DNA from: Bostrychus sinensis
Lineage: Eukaryota > Chordata > Actinopteri > Gobiiformes > Eleotridae
NCBI GenBank assembly: GCA_020698575.1
Contig: CM036254.1
Coordinates: 25,396,026 to 25,460,025, forward strand
Length of the DNA: 64,000 nt
Reading direction: 5' to 3'
The position numbers were made by a program, and so were the translations under genes. This document shows, piece by piece, positions 31,174 through 42,450 of this stretch (positions are counted from its first letter, which is position 1; every line of letters starts with the position of its first letter). Below the pieces are notes generated by a model. It searched no databases, was not told the DNA's origin, and saw only the letters and a program-made list of their open reading frames with translations.

Positions 31174-32723
31174 GGGCAAAAAAGTATTTAGTCAGCCATC
31201 ATAGGTATCATAGGTATACCTCAACTATGAGAGACAAAATGAGAAAGAAAATCCAGAAAATCACATTGTCTAATTTTTAAAGAATTTATTTGCAAATTAT
31301 GGTGGAAAATAAGTATTTGGTCAATAACAAAAGTTTATCTCATTACTTTGTTATATACCCTTTGTTGGCAATGGTCAAACATTGTCTGTAAGTCTTCACA
31401 AGGTTTTCACAAACTGTTGCTGGTATTTTGGCCCATTCCTCCATGCAGATCTCCTCTAGGGCAGTGATGTTTTGGGGCTGTCGCTGGGCAACACGGACTT
31501 TCAACTCCCTCCAAAGATTTTCTATGAGGTTGAGATTCTGGAGACTGGCTAGGCCACTCCAGGACCTTGAAATGCTTCTTACGAAGCCACTCCTTTCGTT
31601 ACCCGGGCAGTGTGTTTGGGATCATTGTCATGCTGAAAGACCCAGCCACGTTTCATCTTCAGTGCCCTTGCTGATGGAAGGAGGTTTTCACTCAAAATCT
31701 GACGATACATGGCCCCATTCATTCTTTCCTTTACACGGATCAGTCGTCCTGGTCCCTTTGCTGAAAAACAGCCCCAAAGCATGATGTTCCCACCCCCATG
31801 CTTTACAGTAGGTATGGTGTTCTTTGGATGCAACTCGGCATTCTTTCTCCTCCAAACACGACGAGTAGAGTTTTTACCAAAAAGTTCTATTTTGGTTTCA
31901 TCTGACCATATGACATTCTCCCAATCCTCTTCTGGATCATCCAAATGCTCTCTAGCAAACTTCAGACGGGCCTGCACATGTACTGGCTTTAGCAGGGGCA
32001 CACGTCTGGTACTGCAGGATTTGAGTCCCTGGTGGCGTAGTGTGTTACTGATGGTAGCCTTTGTTTCTTTGGTCCCAGCTCCCTGCAGGTCATTCACTAG
32101 GTCCCCTGTGTGGTTCTGGGATGTTTGCTCACCGTTCTTGTGATCATTTTGACCCCACGGGGTGAGATCTTGTGGGGAGCCTCAGATCGAGGGAGATTAT
32201 CAGTGGTCTTGTATGTCTTCCATTTCCAAATAATTGCTCCCACAGTTGATTTCTTCACACCAAGCTGCTTACCTATTGCAGATTCAGTCTTCCCAGCCTG
32301 GTGCAGGTCTACAATTTTGTTTGTGGTGTCCTTTGACAGCTCTTTGGTCTTGGCCATAGTGGAGTTTGGAGTGGGACTGTTTGAGGTTGTGGACAGGTGT
32401 CTTTTATATAGATAACCAGTTCAAACAGGTGCCATTAATACAGGTAACGAAGTGGAGGACAGAGGAGCCTCTTACAGAAGAAGTTACAGCTCTGTGAGAG
32501 ACAGGAATCTTGCTTGTTTGTAGGGTGACCAAATACTTATTTTCCACCATAATTTGCAAATAAATTCTTTAAAAATCAGACAATGTGATTTTCTGGATTT
32601 TTTTCTCATTTTGTCTCTTATAGTTGAGGTATACCTGTGATGAAAATTACAGGCCTCTCTCATCTTTTTAAGTGGGAGAACTTGCACAATTGGTGGCTGA
32701 CTAAATACTTTTTTGCCCCACTG
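31169..32723 (-). mobile_element. Tc1-like transposon, full length, asymmetric TIRs
   Basis: The termini read (C/T)AGTGGGGCAAAAAAGTATT on both sides and are flanked by TA at 31167-31168 and 32724-32725. The right TIR is about 200 bp, with an inner AAGTATTTGGTCA copy of the outer AAGTATTTAGTCA motif (IR/DR layout). The left TIR lacks about 50 bp present in the right one (the part with CAATTGTGCAAGTTCTCC). It carries a frameshifted transposase gene on the - strand. Confidence 0.93.
31343..32357 (-). pseudogene. Tc1-family transposase, frameshifted
   Basis: DDE transposase of the Tc1/mariner superfamily, normally about 340 residues and acting in the nucleus on the element's TIRs. ATG at 32357 starts the helix-turn-helix part ([17 protein letters not shown]). 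After a frameshift near 32098 the catalytic part follows: W-S-D-E-T-K with D at 31900-31902, H-D-N-D-P-K-H-T with D at 31621-31623, and I-E-N-L-W with E at 31520-31522. The D-to-E spacing is near 34 residues. Two further frameshifts lie near 31590 and 31540. The end reads A-N-K-G-Y-I-T-K and stops at 31343. Catalytic residues survive, but the gene cannot make the full protein. Confidence 0.92.
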
Positions 32724-34260
32724 TAATTTAGATAGACCTCCCTGACCGTACAACTTCACTTGACTCCAGTTTATTCAGACTTGAAGTCCCTGTGTATCTT
32801 GTGGAAGCAGCCAGAGGGGATTTACACTGAGCTAATGAATTTAATGGTGTCATTAACATTACCTTGATTTGTGTTGGGAAAGACCTGAGCTAAGACTGGC
32901 CTCTGTGCTAATTCATGGCTGACTTTCTATAAGATGAACACTCACCTTCTGTAGCTCAGATAATTACAAGCTCTGTCCTGATTAGAGAGGAAGAAACTGC
33001 TCTGAAGCTGTTTTGCCCAATTAATACTACTAATTCTACTCTGTACTATAGTAGTAGTGGTCATCCAGCAGTGAATATAACCAGCAACTCTAAGCATGTT
33101 TACTACTTCACTCTATGTTCAAGCTTTACGTTTTGAGGGAATTTACATGCCTTTTTCTTTTATTTGCGCTAAATAGTATCATCACAAAGAAGTAGTGAAA
33201 AACAAGAACCCCTAAGACCTTCATCTAGACTTAGACTTAAGGTTTTTGATCAATGAGATTATTCAATGCATACTGGAAATCAAGGCAACTGATAATACAG
33301 GAAAAAAAAGCTATTCCATCATATAAAAAAAAAACAACAACATATAGTTGCTGGGATAGGCTCTAGCCACCTGCAATCCCTAATGGGAATGAGCAGAGGC
33401 AGAAGAAAACACAGGTAAATGTTGGCAATTAACTTGACTCCTGAGCCAGTACCAGACTCAGTAGTCAGACGCATTAGTCTGAACTCATGCTGAACTCAAT
33501 GTCTGAAGTTTAAGGGAAGCTCTAAACTTTGATTTGATGTAATGTCTTTGTATTTTCGGGTGTTGAGTTGGTTGAGTTTTTTTTTTTCTTTCACTAAAAT
33601 AAAAGGAGAAAGGTAGCTGTAGTGTTGTTGGCAGTTACTTTGAACTTCTTCTAAGCATGTTGTTGACTAGTTCCCTTTAAGCTGCAGTTGCTGAAGCGCT
33701 TTAGCTCTTTGTAATAAAGTAATGTTGCCATGTTGGAGGCTTGTGTCAGACTCAGGGCAGGCCTTGATGAGCACTGAACCAATTTGTGTCCAAACCCCGA
33801 GGAACTCCAAACTCTCCCAAGTAATTCCCTCTTTTCCCACTCCTTAAAACCTTGTCTCCTCACAAACAATAGCAACGCTTTGTAAAAGGGACTCTAAAAG
33901 CTGTGCCAAGCATAATTTATCATTTGAATAACAATAGACCACTTAGCAGTGCTTAAATTATGTCGCTGCTCTATCTGCTTCTCCTCTGTCTTTGTGTTGT
34001 AACAGTGGACGATCATTAACGAGGTGGTGATGAGGCGCACTCTTATCTCTCTCCTCTGAGTTTACTCCAGATGGAAACTGCTGGGCCCCGATGACAACAA
34101 CTTGTTTATTGTGATGGACTATAGACTTATATAGTCTAATAGGGCAAGTACAATGCAGTTATGATTGATAAAAAGCCTGTTTAAGAGCCTCTCTATAACT
34201 TTATTCCATGTTAAACATCCCAATAAATATGAAAAAAAAAAACACATTTCGACCACTGAA
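32724..34260. other. intergenic with two CNE-like patches
   Basis: Patches at about 32800-33010 (GCTAATGAATTTAATGGTG, CAGATAATTACAAGCTC) and 33950-34120 have enhancer-like texture. A short V-SINE tail piece lies at about 33350-33415 (GCTGGGATAGGCTCTAGCC). Rest unassigned. Confidence 0.35.
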
Positions 34261-34269
34261 AAAAGACAA

Positions 34270-34680
34270 TTTTTTTTCTGTTTTGTTGAACACTACTTTC
34301 ATCATTATGAAATGATGAAAAAAAAATCTGATAATTTTGAGAAAATAGTTTCTAATAATTATTATCTACCAAGTCATAATTATGAGATATTTTCTCTTAA
34401 TTATAGGATAGTTTCTTTCTCATAATTATCAGCCACCACATCATAATAATGAGCTTTTCTCATATTTATAAGATACTAATAATTATGAGAAAACATCTTA
34501 TGATTATGAAATATTAGGTCATCATGATTATGAGATGTTTTTTCATAATCATGAGATATTTTCTCATGAATAATTATGGGATACTAAGTCATAATGATGA
34601 GACAACATCTCATCATTATGACTTAGTAGATCATAATTATAAGAAACAATTTTCTCATAATTATGAGATTATTCAACAGC
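34270..34680. repeat. array of CATAATTATGAG palindromes with a 21-bp perfect hairpin
   Basis: About 20 diverged copies of the self-complementary word TCATAATTATGA linked by GATATTTTCTC-like spacers. Within it, 34582-34602 and 34608-34628 are perfect 21-bp inverted arms around a 5-bp loop (CAACA). No coding frame. It may be a foldback element or a locally amplified palindrome. Confidence 0.75.
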
Positions 34681-35892
34681 CAGGTCAGTGTTTAACTTAA
34701 GCAAACCTATGGCAGGGGTTAACTTATCTAATCTCCAGTGAGTTATTTGTCTTGTAAAAGACATAATTTGTATAAAGCTCTTTAACATCTTTCTTCCAAA
34801 CTAAATGTAAATTCACAGTGACCTCTTGTGACCAGACAGGTCCTAAATACCTCCACTGTGCTGCATTGTGGTCCATTGTTCCTTCTTGTTCATTATATAG
34901 AGATATCAGACATAATGAGATTTGCCATTAAGGAAGAAAAGAGTGAAACAGACCCCAGCCATCTGTACAGCTCCACATGGTAAAAGGCTGAATGCTATCA
35001 AAGCAGTATTCAATCTCTGAATTATAGCCTCATTGTGTGCGTTTGGCCACTGAGCACCTCGCACTATATTCATTTGAAAAAGAGCTCCATTTAATTAGTT
35101 CTCATATGTTGGAAATGTATGAATATTGTCTGCAATTCCCTCAGCCATTGTTGGGACGGACTAAAGCTTGGGTATGAAAAAATAGCCCAGTACAAAAAAA
35201 TCCAAGGAGATAGTCAATGCATGTTTACTTGGTGGGAGGGGAGAAGCTAGAGCCTTGAAGATCATATCCGATAGCCTTTCTATAACATATATTACTAAAT
35301 ATCATGTTTAACATCATCAAATAGATAAACTCTGGGTAAACCCTTATTTACACCCAATGCATTGCTTGTGTGGTACGTCTCTGAGACGGTTTTGTTGTGG
35401 GCTCTAACCCACAACAAGCCTGTGTGGGGTGGATCCGGCCACAGCCAACAGAAACTGTACTAACAAGACCTATGAGTTCACGGGAGAGTAGCAAGTTTAT
35501 GCTGGAAGTCGTGAGTGTATGCAATAACAGTCATGTAAACAGAGAGCTATATGTAAACAAAAGCCATGTTTGCCCATCCGACCTTGAGCTCCTGTTCATT
35601 TGCATATTCTTTCCATGACTTTTGTGCTTCTACCATATATGATACATATAAAAATACTTTCTTTCTCTCATGTTTAATTGTATCCAATTTTGTTTGTGAC
35701 CCCATGTCACTGGTTTTGACGTGACATTTACAAATGCAATGTGGTCGAGAGTCTATACATGATGTTTTATTTTGAAATATACTGGATTCTCTTTACTGGT
35801 CCTTCTGACTTCCTGTCTGGCTTGATCTGGTCTGTTCAACTTGATCCATTGTGGCTGCAACATCTGTCATAAATAGACATATTTCTGTCTTG
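34681..35892. other. intergenic, one CNE-like patch
   Basis: 34900-35110 is repeat-free (GAGATTTGCCATTAAGG, CCATTTAATTAGTTC). A short stretch near 35210-35260 (GTTTACTTGGTGGGAG) recurs near 37810, indicating an old repeat. Rest unassigned. Confidence 0.35.
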
Positions 35893-36034
35893 TTACGGAG
35901 GTCAGAACAGAGACATGTTTTCTTGCCTGTTGGTTTGTTAGTCTGTTAGCAACATAACTTTTCATTTAAGGTCAGTAATGGTCAAGGAAAAAAATATTTG
36001 TTTTTGGTGTATTCTTGTTTGGATCCAGTAACAC

Positions 36035-36913
36035 TTAAAGATATTAGGGAGGATTTTTTTCGACTGCTGAGAAACCAGCGACTGTTTGTCCTTTTTTGAA
36101 TAATGTGCATGCGTCAGGCTCCCCCGCCCTTCACTGTTCCTTTCCAAGGGACTCCTCCACAGCAACGTGCATGAGTGTTTGTTTACAGCCGGCATCAGCA
36201 GAGATTCGCCTAGACCTAGACCAGCATTGTTTGTTCGCGCGACCTTTCACCTAGTTCCCCACACAGACCCAATTACACGCACAGTCCCTAAATGTGAGCA
36301 AAAATATCTGTCCTCCTGCTATTGGTAGCATTAGCAAACTGACGGTTGCTATACAGTTGAAATGGTTCAACAGATAAAGAAAAAAGGCATTTTTTTCAAA
36401 TGATAAGATAAACGTACCTGTCCAGCAGAAACTTGGCGACCAGTGCATCGGTCTGAAGCCCTTTCTGTTCCTTCAGCGCATGCCATCGTTTGAAAGAATC
36501 GCCAAGAACCACACGGATTTTATTCTGCTGTTCTACGATTTTTCTCCTCCTCTGGTACACTTCCTTTTGCGACCACCCAGTTCACGGTTTTCCTGAGCCA
36601 TTGTGCTCTTCGAAGTCAGGCTGTCCGCATTACGATGAGGCTCGGCAAATGCCGGACTACATAAACATAGTGTGTATGCATGCCCAGGCACAAGAACGCG
36701 CATGTATCGCCGAAACCAGGAAGGCAGACTGATTGGCAAATCTGTGGAACAATGGTTAAAGTACTCATGACGAAAACGAACGAACACAGTTTATTAGTAT
36801 TATTATTATTTTTTCTAATACACCAATCTATACGCCTTATACAGGGCAATGAAGGTAGTTTTAATAAATATTGCAAAAAATGAATTTATAAAGATCCTCC
36901 CTAATATCTTTAA
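36035..36913. mobile_element. TTAA-flanked inverted-repeat element with a coding remnant
   Basis: A perfect 20-bp inverted repeat (TTAAAGATATTAGGGAGGAT) lies at 36035-36054 and 36894-36913, with TTAA as the outermost 4 bp on both sides. Copy 1 of family E reads straight through the site (CCTGGTATTTTTTGCTGG then ATTCTTTATCATTG), supporting a TTAA duplication. TTAA targeting is known for piggyBac and Kolobok elements; I cannot assign either. The GC-richer interior holds the exon-like remnant at 36418-36601. Confidence 0.72.
36418..36601 (-). pseudogene. first-exon-like coding remnant with R-V-V-L-G-D-x-F-x-R-W motif
   Basis: The - strand has ATG at 36601 and M-A-Q-E-N-R-E-L-G-G-R-K-R-K. After a frameshift near 36540 it reads K-I-R-V-V-L-G-D-S-F-K-R-W, then L-K-E-Q-K-G-L-Q-T-D-A-L-V-A-K-F-L-L-D, ending at a donor-like GTACGT (complement of 36412-36417). 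The combination of a basic start, G-x-S/A-F-x-R-W and K-x-D-A-x-x-A-x-F/L-L-L-D is a motif I recall from the N-termini of many uncharacterised fish proteins. The rest of the protein is not visible. Possibly a captured or element-encoded first exon. Confidence 0.55.
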
Positions 36914-37080
36914 ATATATTCTTTACAATTGTGATAGCGCCAAACTGGTGAGGCAGATTTTCAGTCAAGTGCAAAGGAACAAAATATTACTTTTTGGTGT
37001 GGGTCTTTATCACTGTCTGGGTCTAGGGAGGAACTGTAATGCCTTGGTGGAGGTCTGCGCGCCAAGTGCTTCTAGTATAG

Positions 37081-37859
37081 ATAAAAAACATATTACTTAG
37101 TCCACAAACATGTTACGTACATTCCTACTACTACAAACTTTTACATCTACCCTGTAATTGCTGTAGACTCTAGTGAGCAGTAACGTTTTAAACTTATGCC
37201 ATCCATTATTACTGAAATAGAAATGCTTTTGTCAATGTTAGGAGTGACTTACGCAGTAGTGTTGGCCTTTCAGGTATTTTGGAAAGCCAGATTTTTTCAT
37301 TGTCTTAGGAAAGTGAAGTGAGTCTGGGATTCCTCCACCACCTTCCACCCAAAACAATCCCATCAACCATCACAGTCATTAATTTACAATGATATGGGCA
37401 TCTTGCAGAAGTGCTTTAAATCTTGTATTCAAAACAAGCAAGATGGCTCATTTTACTGAATGACTTATACAATATAAAGTTGCAAAATTATTAAATTATT
37501 AGCATTTACATTTACAAGCACTAGCCATTCTGTCTCTGTCTATTGTTCCCACCTCTAAATCCATCTGCAAGGGCCCACAAGCCAATGTACCAGTCCCAAG
37601 CCTGGATAAATGGAGATTGTTTTATCAGGTGTAAACCAGTTGAAAGGAAAAAAGAAGATTGGTTTCGCCCTCTAGAAATCCAGTTTAAATCAAGATGAGC
37701 AGACTAATCCTTTGTGTTGAATAGTAAAAGAATTAGGATGGCTGGCAAGGCTTGTAAAAACAGCCCTCCTTACAAGCAAAAGAAACAACTGTGTATGTAA
37801 ATAGACACTGCGTGTTTACTTGGTGGAAAGAGGGAAGCTAGGGCCCTGAACGGAGCTAA
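37081..37859. other. intergenic, LINE-tail fragment at 37585-37650
   Basis: TACCAGTCCCAAGCCTGGA and TAAATGGAGATTG mark another RTE-like tail. Rest unassigned. Confidence 0.4.
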
Positions 37860-38220
37860 GCTTAGCGCGGCTCGGGCCAAAGGGGACCTCTTACCATCAA
37901 CTTCAGCCTTATTAAACTGATTACCAACTCCAGCTAATTAATGAGAGACTGTGCCCTTTCTTGTCATGCAGGGAGGGAGCTGGATGCCCCCATCGCTCCC
38001 CTCCTCACCGGCCTGGCTCCTTTCGCAGCTCTGATTGAAGTTGGCGAATGGTAATTTTCATGCATCATCTGGGTCGGCAGGATGGGAGGACAAGTAGTAA
38101 TTACCTTAAACAAACAAGGCCAAGATTGCTTGAGAAGCTACCTCTTTATTCCGAGCTTGGCGAATGAGGAAAACACACTACTGAGAGCATAATGATTTCT
38201 AAACACATTTTATTTTACAG
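37860..38220. other. CNE-like island
   Basis: Repeat-free: AGCGCGGCTCGGGCC, CCAGCTAATTAATGAGAG, GGTAATTTTCATGCATCATC, GTAGTAATTACCTTAAAC, CCGAGCTTGGCGAATGAG. No coding frame. Confidence 0.4.
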
Positions 38221-39390
38221 GCCGTTTTGTCCGTTGTGCTCGATATGGTTTTCATCTCAGATAAGAGCCTGGCCACAACAGATAGCAAGGACATAAAAGG
38301 TGTCTGTTGGAATTGTTCAGGTGTTGTAATGTTAAATGTAGAACTAGGAGGCTAATGGATGCCAGCTAAACAGTACAGTTAAGTATAGACAGGGCTGTTT
38401 TTGCTATATTCAGACAATGCACATGCACGAGGCCCCACAAGCCACTAGGGGGCCCCTAAGCTGAATGTTCATCTGAAAAGAATTAAAATTAGCTACCTTT
38501 AGCCATTATATGCTTAAAATAAATGTAGGATAAAGGAACAAATTAAGCTGCAATGTAAAGCTATGGCTAGTGTTTTGTGCCATAATTAAGTAGATTTAAG
38601 CTGTTTTACAGAAGACTCCAGTGTCATCGTCCAGTGGAAGTTACTCAGATTTTTGCCACACAACATTACTTATAAATAATTTATTAAGTTTAGTGTGTAT
38701 TTTATAGTGCTACTGCTTTATAAAGAACATTTATGTGAGAGGTTATCATGACTGTAGCCTGCTTTGCTTACTTTCATAGGGCTCCGACAAAGCTAGAAAC
38801 AACCTAATTCATCCATATCTACATGGATAAAATGCCTCATTCTTATGGTTTTGTTGGTTCCATCGATTGTTACCAAAGGTTCAAAAGTAATCTTTGTATT
38901 TATTTCAAATCCACTTTCTTAAGCCATTATCATAGCTTCTTTCATAAACAGCTGAACAACTGTTAAAGATGTTCATCATCACAGAAACAAACACAAACTG
39001 TTAAATCAAAATAGGTCCCTGCCAATCCTCATTATATTGTACACTAATGTTTTGTTTGCACAGTTTGACATCTCAGCATCTCTTTTAATCTCAGGGGTGA
39101 AGACATGGTATGTTTCCTCTTTCCCAGTTTGAGGTCTTATTTTCCTTAATAAATGTTTATTAATGACTTTCAAAATCAAAAAGATGAAGATATTTTATAA
39201 CCAGGACCATTGTGTCTGTCTTCAGCAGGCGTGTGTTCATTTTGCTCACTGTTGGTTTGTTATGCAGCTTGGTTGGAGCTCAGTGTGTGAACAGGGCCTG
39301 AGCAGCTCCAGTCCCAGTCTCCAGAGCACACTTCCTGCTGCTCACGATGATTGTGTCGTCTTTGTCTTAGCCTGATGTGTCTGCGCCTCC
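38221..39390. other. intergenic, nothing recognised
   Basis: Unassigned AT-rich DNA. Confidence 0.5.
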
Positions 39391-39835
39391 TCTGGAGAGG
39401 CTAATGCAAGCCCTTTTTTCTCCCACAATCTCTGTAAATGCCAAGTGTAACTGGTGCCCCTATTGCTCCTAATTAATGCATGATTAAAGAGTGAAATAAG
39501 GGATTCTACTAGCGATTTGTTTTTTCAAGGAGTAAGAAATTAATCCCCTTTGGATCTGGCAGAATCGTTTAAGGATTGTCCTTGTTCTGTTTATCAAATA
39601 AACCAAGTAATTAGAGACTTTAGATAAGTAGGCTAAATTGATGCCCGCCCTATGTCTTCCCGAGCTAGTGTTCGCTGATAGAAACAGCTGTGTTGCTGTG
39701 GTAATATGCGGCATTATACTTGTCCAATAACAATGCCCTTTGTGTTGGTAGTGCAGTAATTACGCTGGGGAGCCGCTTGACCTTGGTAAGCACTTCTATC
39801 TTACCTCTGAATCAGTGTATTTCATTTCCTTAGCC
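39391..39835. other. CNE-like island
   Basis: Repeat-free: CTCCTAATTAATGCATG, GGATCTGGCAGAATCG, AACCAAGTAATTAGAGAC, GTGCAGTAATTACGCTGGG. Several TAATTA cores in 400 bp. Confidence 0.4.
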
Positions 39836-40565
39836 ACAGAGATACATCACAGGGGAGTTTACTCACATCCACTAAATGTGATTCACAGAAAGGACCGCAC
39901 AATAGAGTATATGCATTACTGTAGTACTCCAGGCTGATGATACAGGCCCCGCTCCTGGCTGTTTAACTGCCTAATCCTCTGCCAACCTATTGTGGCCTAC
40001 TGTATCTGGAGAGGCAGCTTACCCAGGGGACCTACCTTATCTCAGCACTTGGTTTTTGGTTGGGAACGACCCTCAAAATGTTGGATATTTGAATTGTGGC
40101 TGCATGTTTGACCGCGTAGACACATGAGGTGGTGAGAGGGATTTTTTTTAGGTGTGTGGTAAAAGGGTTGATCATTTCAGGTGTTGCATCAGTGTTTCCA
40201 TTTTGCACCTGCAGCGAGTGTCCGGTCTGAACGGCAAACACTTTGAAGCAGAGCGAGGTCGGTCGGTCTGTCTGTCTGTCGTGTCCAGATGAAAGAGAAA
40301 TGTGAGGTTACGGCGACACAAACAAAGATTTAACCTGTGTTACACTATAGAGTTCTGGTATGATTTCAGTTATATGCGTTATATATAGAGATTTTTGAGA
40401 ATACTTCAAAGAATATGATCTAGCACAATGTTGACAGTGTCTTCTCAAATAATTATTGGTATCGTTAGATGTTGCCCTTGTAGTCTTAGGTGGAACTTTT
40501 GGATGGTAACACTATATTCTCTCATGCCTTTTCCCATCCTGTGGCCTAATATAGCAACATTTTCT
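39836..40565. other. intergenic, short (GTCT)n-like run
   Basis: A GGTCGGTCTGTCTGTCTGTC run lies at about 40258-40280. Otherwise nothing recognised. Confidence 0.45.
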
Positions 40566-41315
40566 CATAGGTTGCATTTGTGTGATGTCACAACATTGTA
40601 AAGGGCCTGGCAGGTCAGAATTCTGTGGTAGAATCTGCTGCTAGAGATTGAAAATGCAGATTTCTTGGCCTGGTTTATGGTTAATATCTCCACAATTACT
40701 GGGCTTATTGACATGAAACAAAAACTGGCACAAAGTTTAACATCTACTCTGTCAGCACAATTTATGTAAGGTGAAAGATTTTTTTACTTTAGTGTCAATA
40801 AGTGGTAAAATTATTCAATCACACAGACATGCTTGTTGTCAGTAGATAGAGCATTAAGACACAAGTTGAATATAGTGATTATGTTGATCCAATTGTAGAC
40901 AAAAAAATGATCAGGCTCAACATTTGTGGATTTTCTGCTTAGTCTTTTCTTTGAGAAATAGTTTCTAACTCATAAAGTGATACTGGCTCCTGTCCTCCAT
41001 CTGGGATTTTGACATCATCAAATTCTAGAACGTGAATGCAACCTGCTTTCAGATGATGTCACAACATTCTACAGGCCTGTTGGAGATGTGGGACAGGCAA
41101 AATGTCTAATGTTAATATACATGTACATATGTATGTACATGTACATATTTTTGGGTGTGAAAGGATAAATATTGTAGGCTCAGGCTTGGTATTTGTGAAT
41201 TCTCCTTCTGGATATTTCTTATGAAAATAGCATACAGTAATAGAGGCTCATGCCCCCATCTGAGAGTATGACATTGTCACATTCTAGAAAGTGAAATCAA
41301 CCTATTATTGGCCTA
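40566..41315 (+). repeat. family G repeat, one copy plus a partial second
   Basis: GATGTCACAACATT, ACATGAAACAAAAACTGG, TGATCAGGCTCAACATTTG, CATCATCAAATTCTAGAAC are shared with 43430-44390. A partial repeat of the right half (GGCTCAGGCTTGGTATTTG, GACATTGTCACATTCTAG) follows at 41150-41315. Confidence 0.65.
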
Positions 41316-42060
41316 GATTGCGAATCTTAGCTAAACTTAATCAAGGCCTTTTACATCCACTTATCCATTTTCTCAGTATGGTTACTGATCTGTAGTATTG
41401 CTTAAATTTGACTGTACAGTTTATAACATGCCAAAATGGGATACTAACATGCCAAATTGATGAGCCTCTTTGAAATGTAAAACAATTGTTTCAAAGTTGA
41501 CAGCTGGACTTTGTATTACTTTTACAGATAAAGTATTCTGATGTATTTGGTCCTAAAGTCCAAACTCCTTCAGTTGGTCTGGTTGTTTAGTCTGAACCAT
41601 GGTTTGCAAAGTTGGTTTGGACCAAACGGTATAATCCACACTGGTTAATGAATGTGTGAAAGTCTTGGACACCATAATATTGCACAAGTGGTATCTTTTT
41701 CTTTCTTTACAACTGTTTCTCTTCAGTGTTACCACAGCAAATAAATCATTTGCCTCCTTGTGTGTCCTCTGGCTTCTGACTCTCTGTAGCTGGATTGCAC
41801 AAACTTTCTCCATCAGGTAATTAGGTTATTATGAAATGCTGCATCAAACCCTGGTCCATCATGTTTACCATTTTGTTTATCACTACACCAACCTTCGCCT
41901 TCCTCCTCTTTCTTCTTCTACTTCCTTTTATAATTCACAGACTTGTTATTGGCTGCTCCTCTGGGCACACAGTCCTCCTCTGTTCTCTATTCCTTTATGG
42001 AGCCCGAGCTCTGAGCCTGCCACTAATTAGATCAGGAATTATGGTATGGATTAGGTGATG
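41316..42060. other. intergenic, nothing recognised
   Basis: No supported feature. Confidence 0.5.
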
Positions 42061-42450
42061 GAGTGGCCATGCCAGTTCCTCTGACCGTGCTAGCTATTTC
42101 CAGTCACCATTTCAAAGTTATATGCTTAATGCCACCTCTCCCCTCCCTCCCTCTTTTTTTTTTTTTTTTTGGCTTTGCATTATAACAACAGCTGCAGGAA
42201 GAGTGACAAACAGTCTTAATCTCTTGTTTGCTGCCAGTCCATTACAAAAGAGTAAAGCAGGATTTCGCTCTCTGGCGCCATAAACACTCAAAATTCAGCA
42301 TTGTCCATTACCTCTTAAACACAGACGATAACAAGCATCATTAATTAAACTGTGCGAGTAAGTGGGGTTACAGAAATTGAAATTAATAATCATGTGCAAG
42401 CAGAGGAAGACGGCATGTTTTTCCTGAATTATTTCCTCAGAAACTCAAAC
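42061..42450. other. CNE-like island with poly-T
   Basis: CTCTGGCGCCATAAACACTC, CATTAATTAAACTGTGCG and GAAATTAATAATCATGTGC. A T-run of about 20 lies at 42152-42171. Confidence 0.35.

Larger units (their letters stand above)
35893..37080 (+). repeat. family E repeat, copy 2, with a TTAA-flanked insertion
   Basis: Starts near GAGGTCAGAACAGAGACATG and TTGGTTTGTTAGTCTGTTAG; ends GGTGGAGGTCTGCGCGCC and AAGTGCTTCTAGTA. Comparison with copy 1 (24706-25375) shows that 36035-36913 interrupts it. Confidence 0.68.

Noticed and set aside
31428..32415. + strand frames over the Tc1 element
   Set aside because: Antisense shadows of the transposase.
34270..34680. CRISPR or microRNA hairpin cluster
   Set aside because: Palindromic low-complexity A/T DNA; the 21-bp hairpin has no miRNA-like arm asymmetry or flanking stem.
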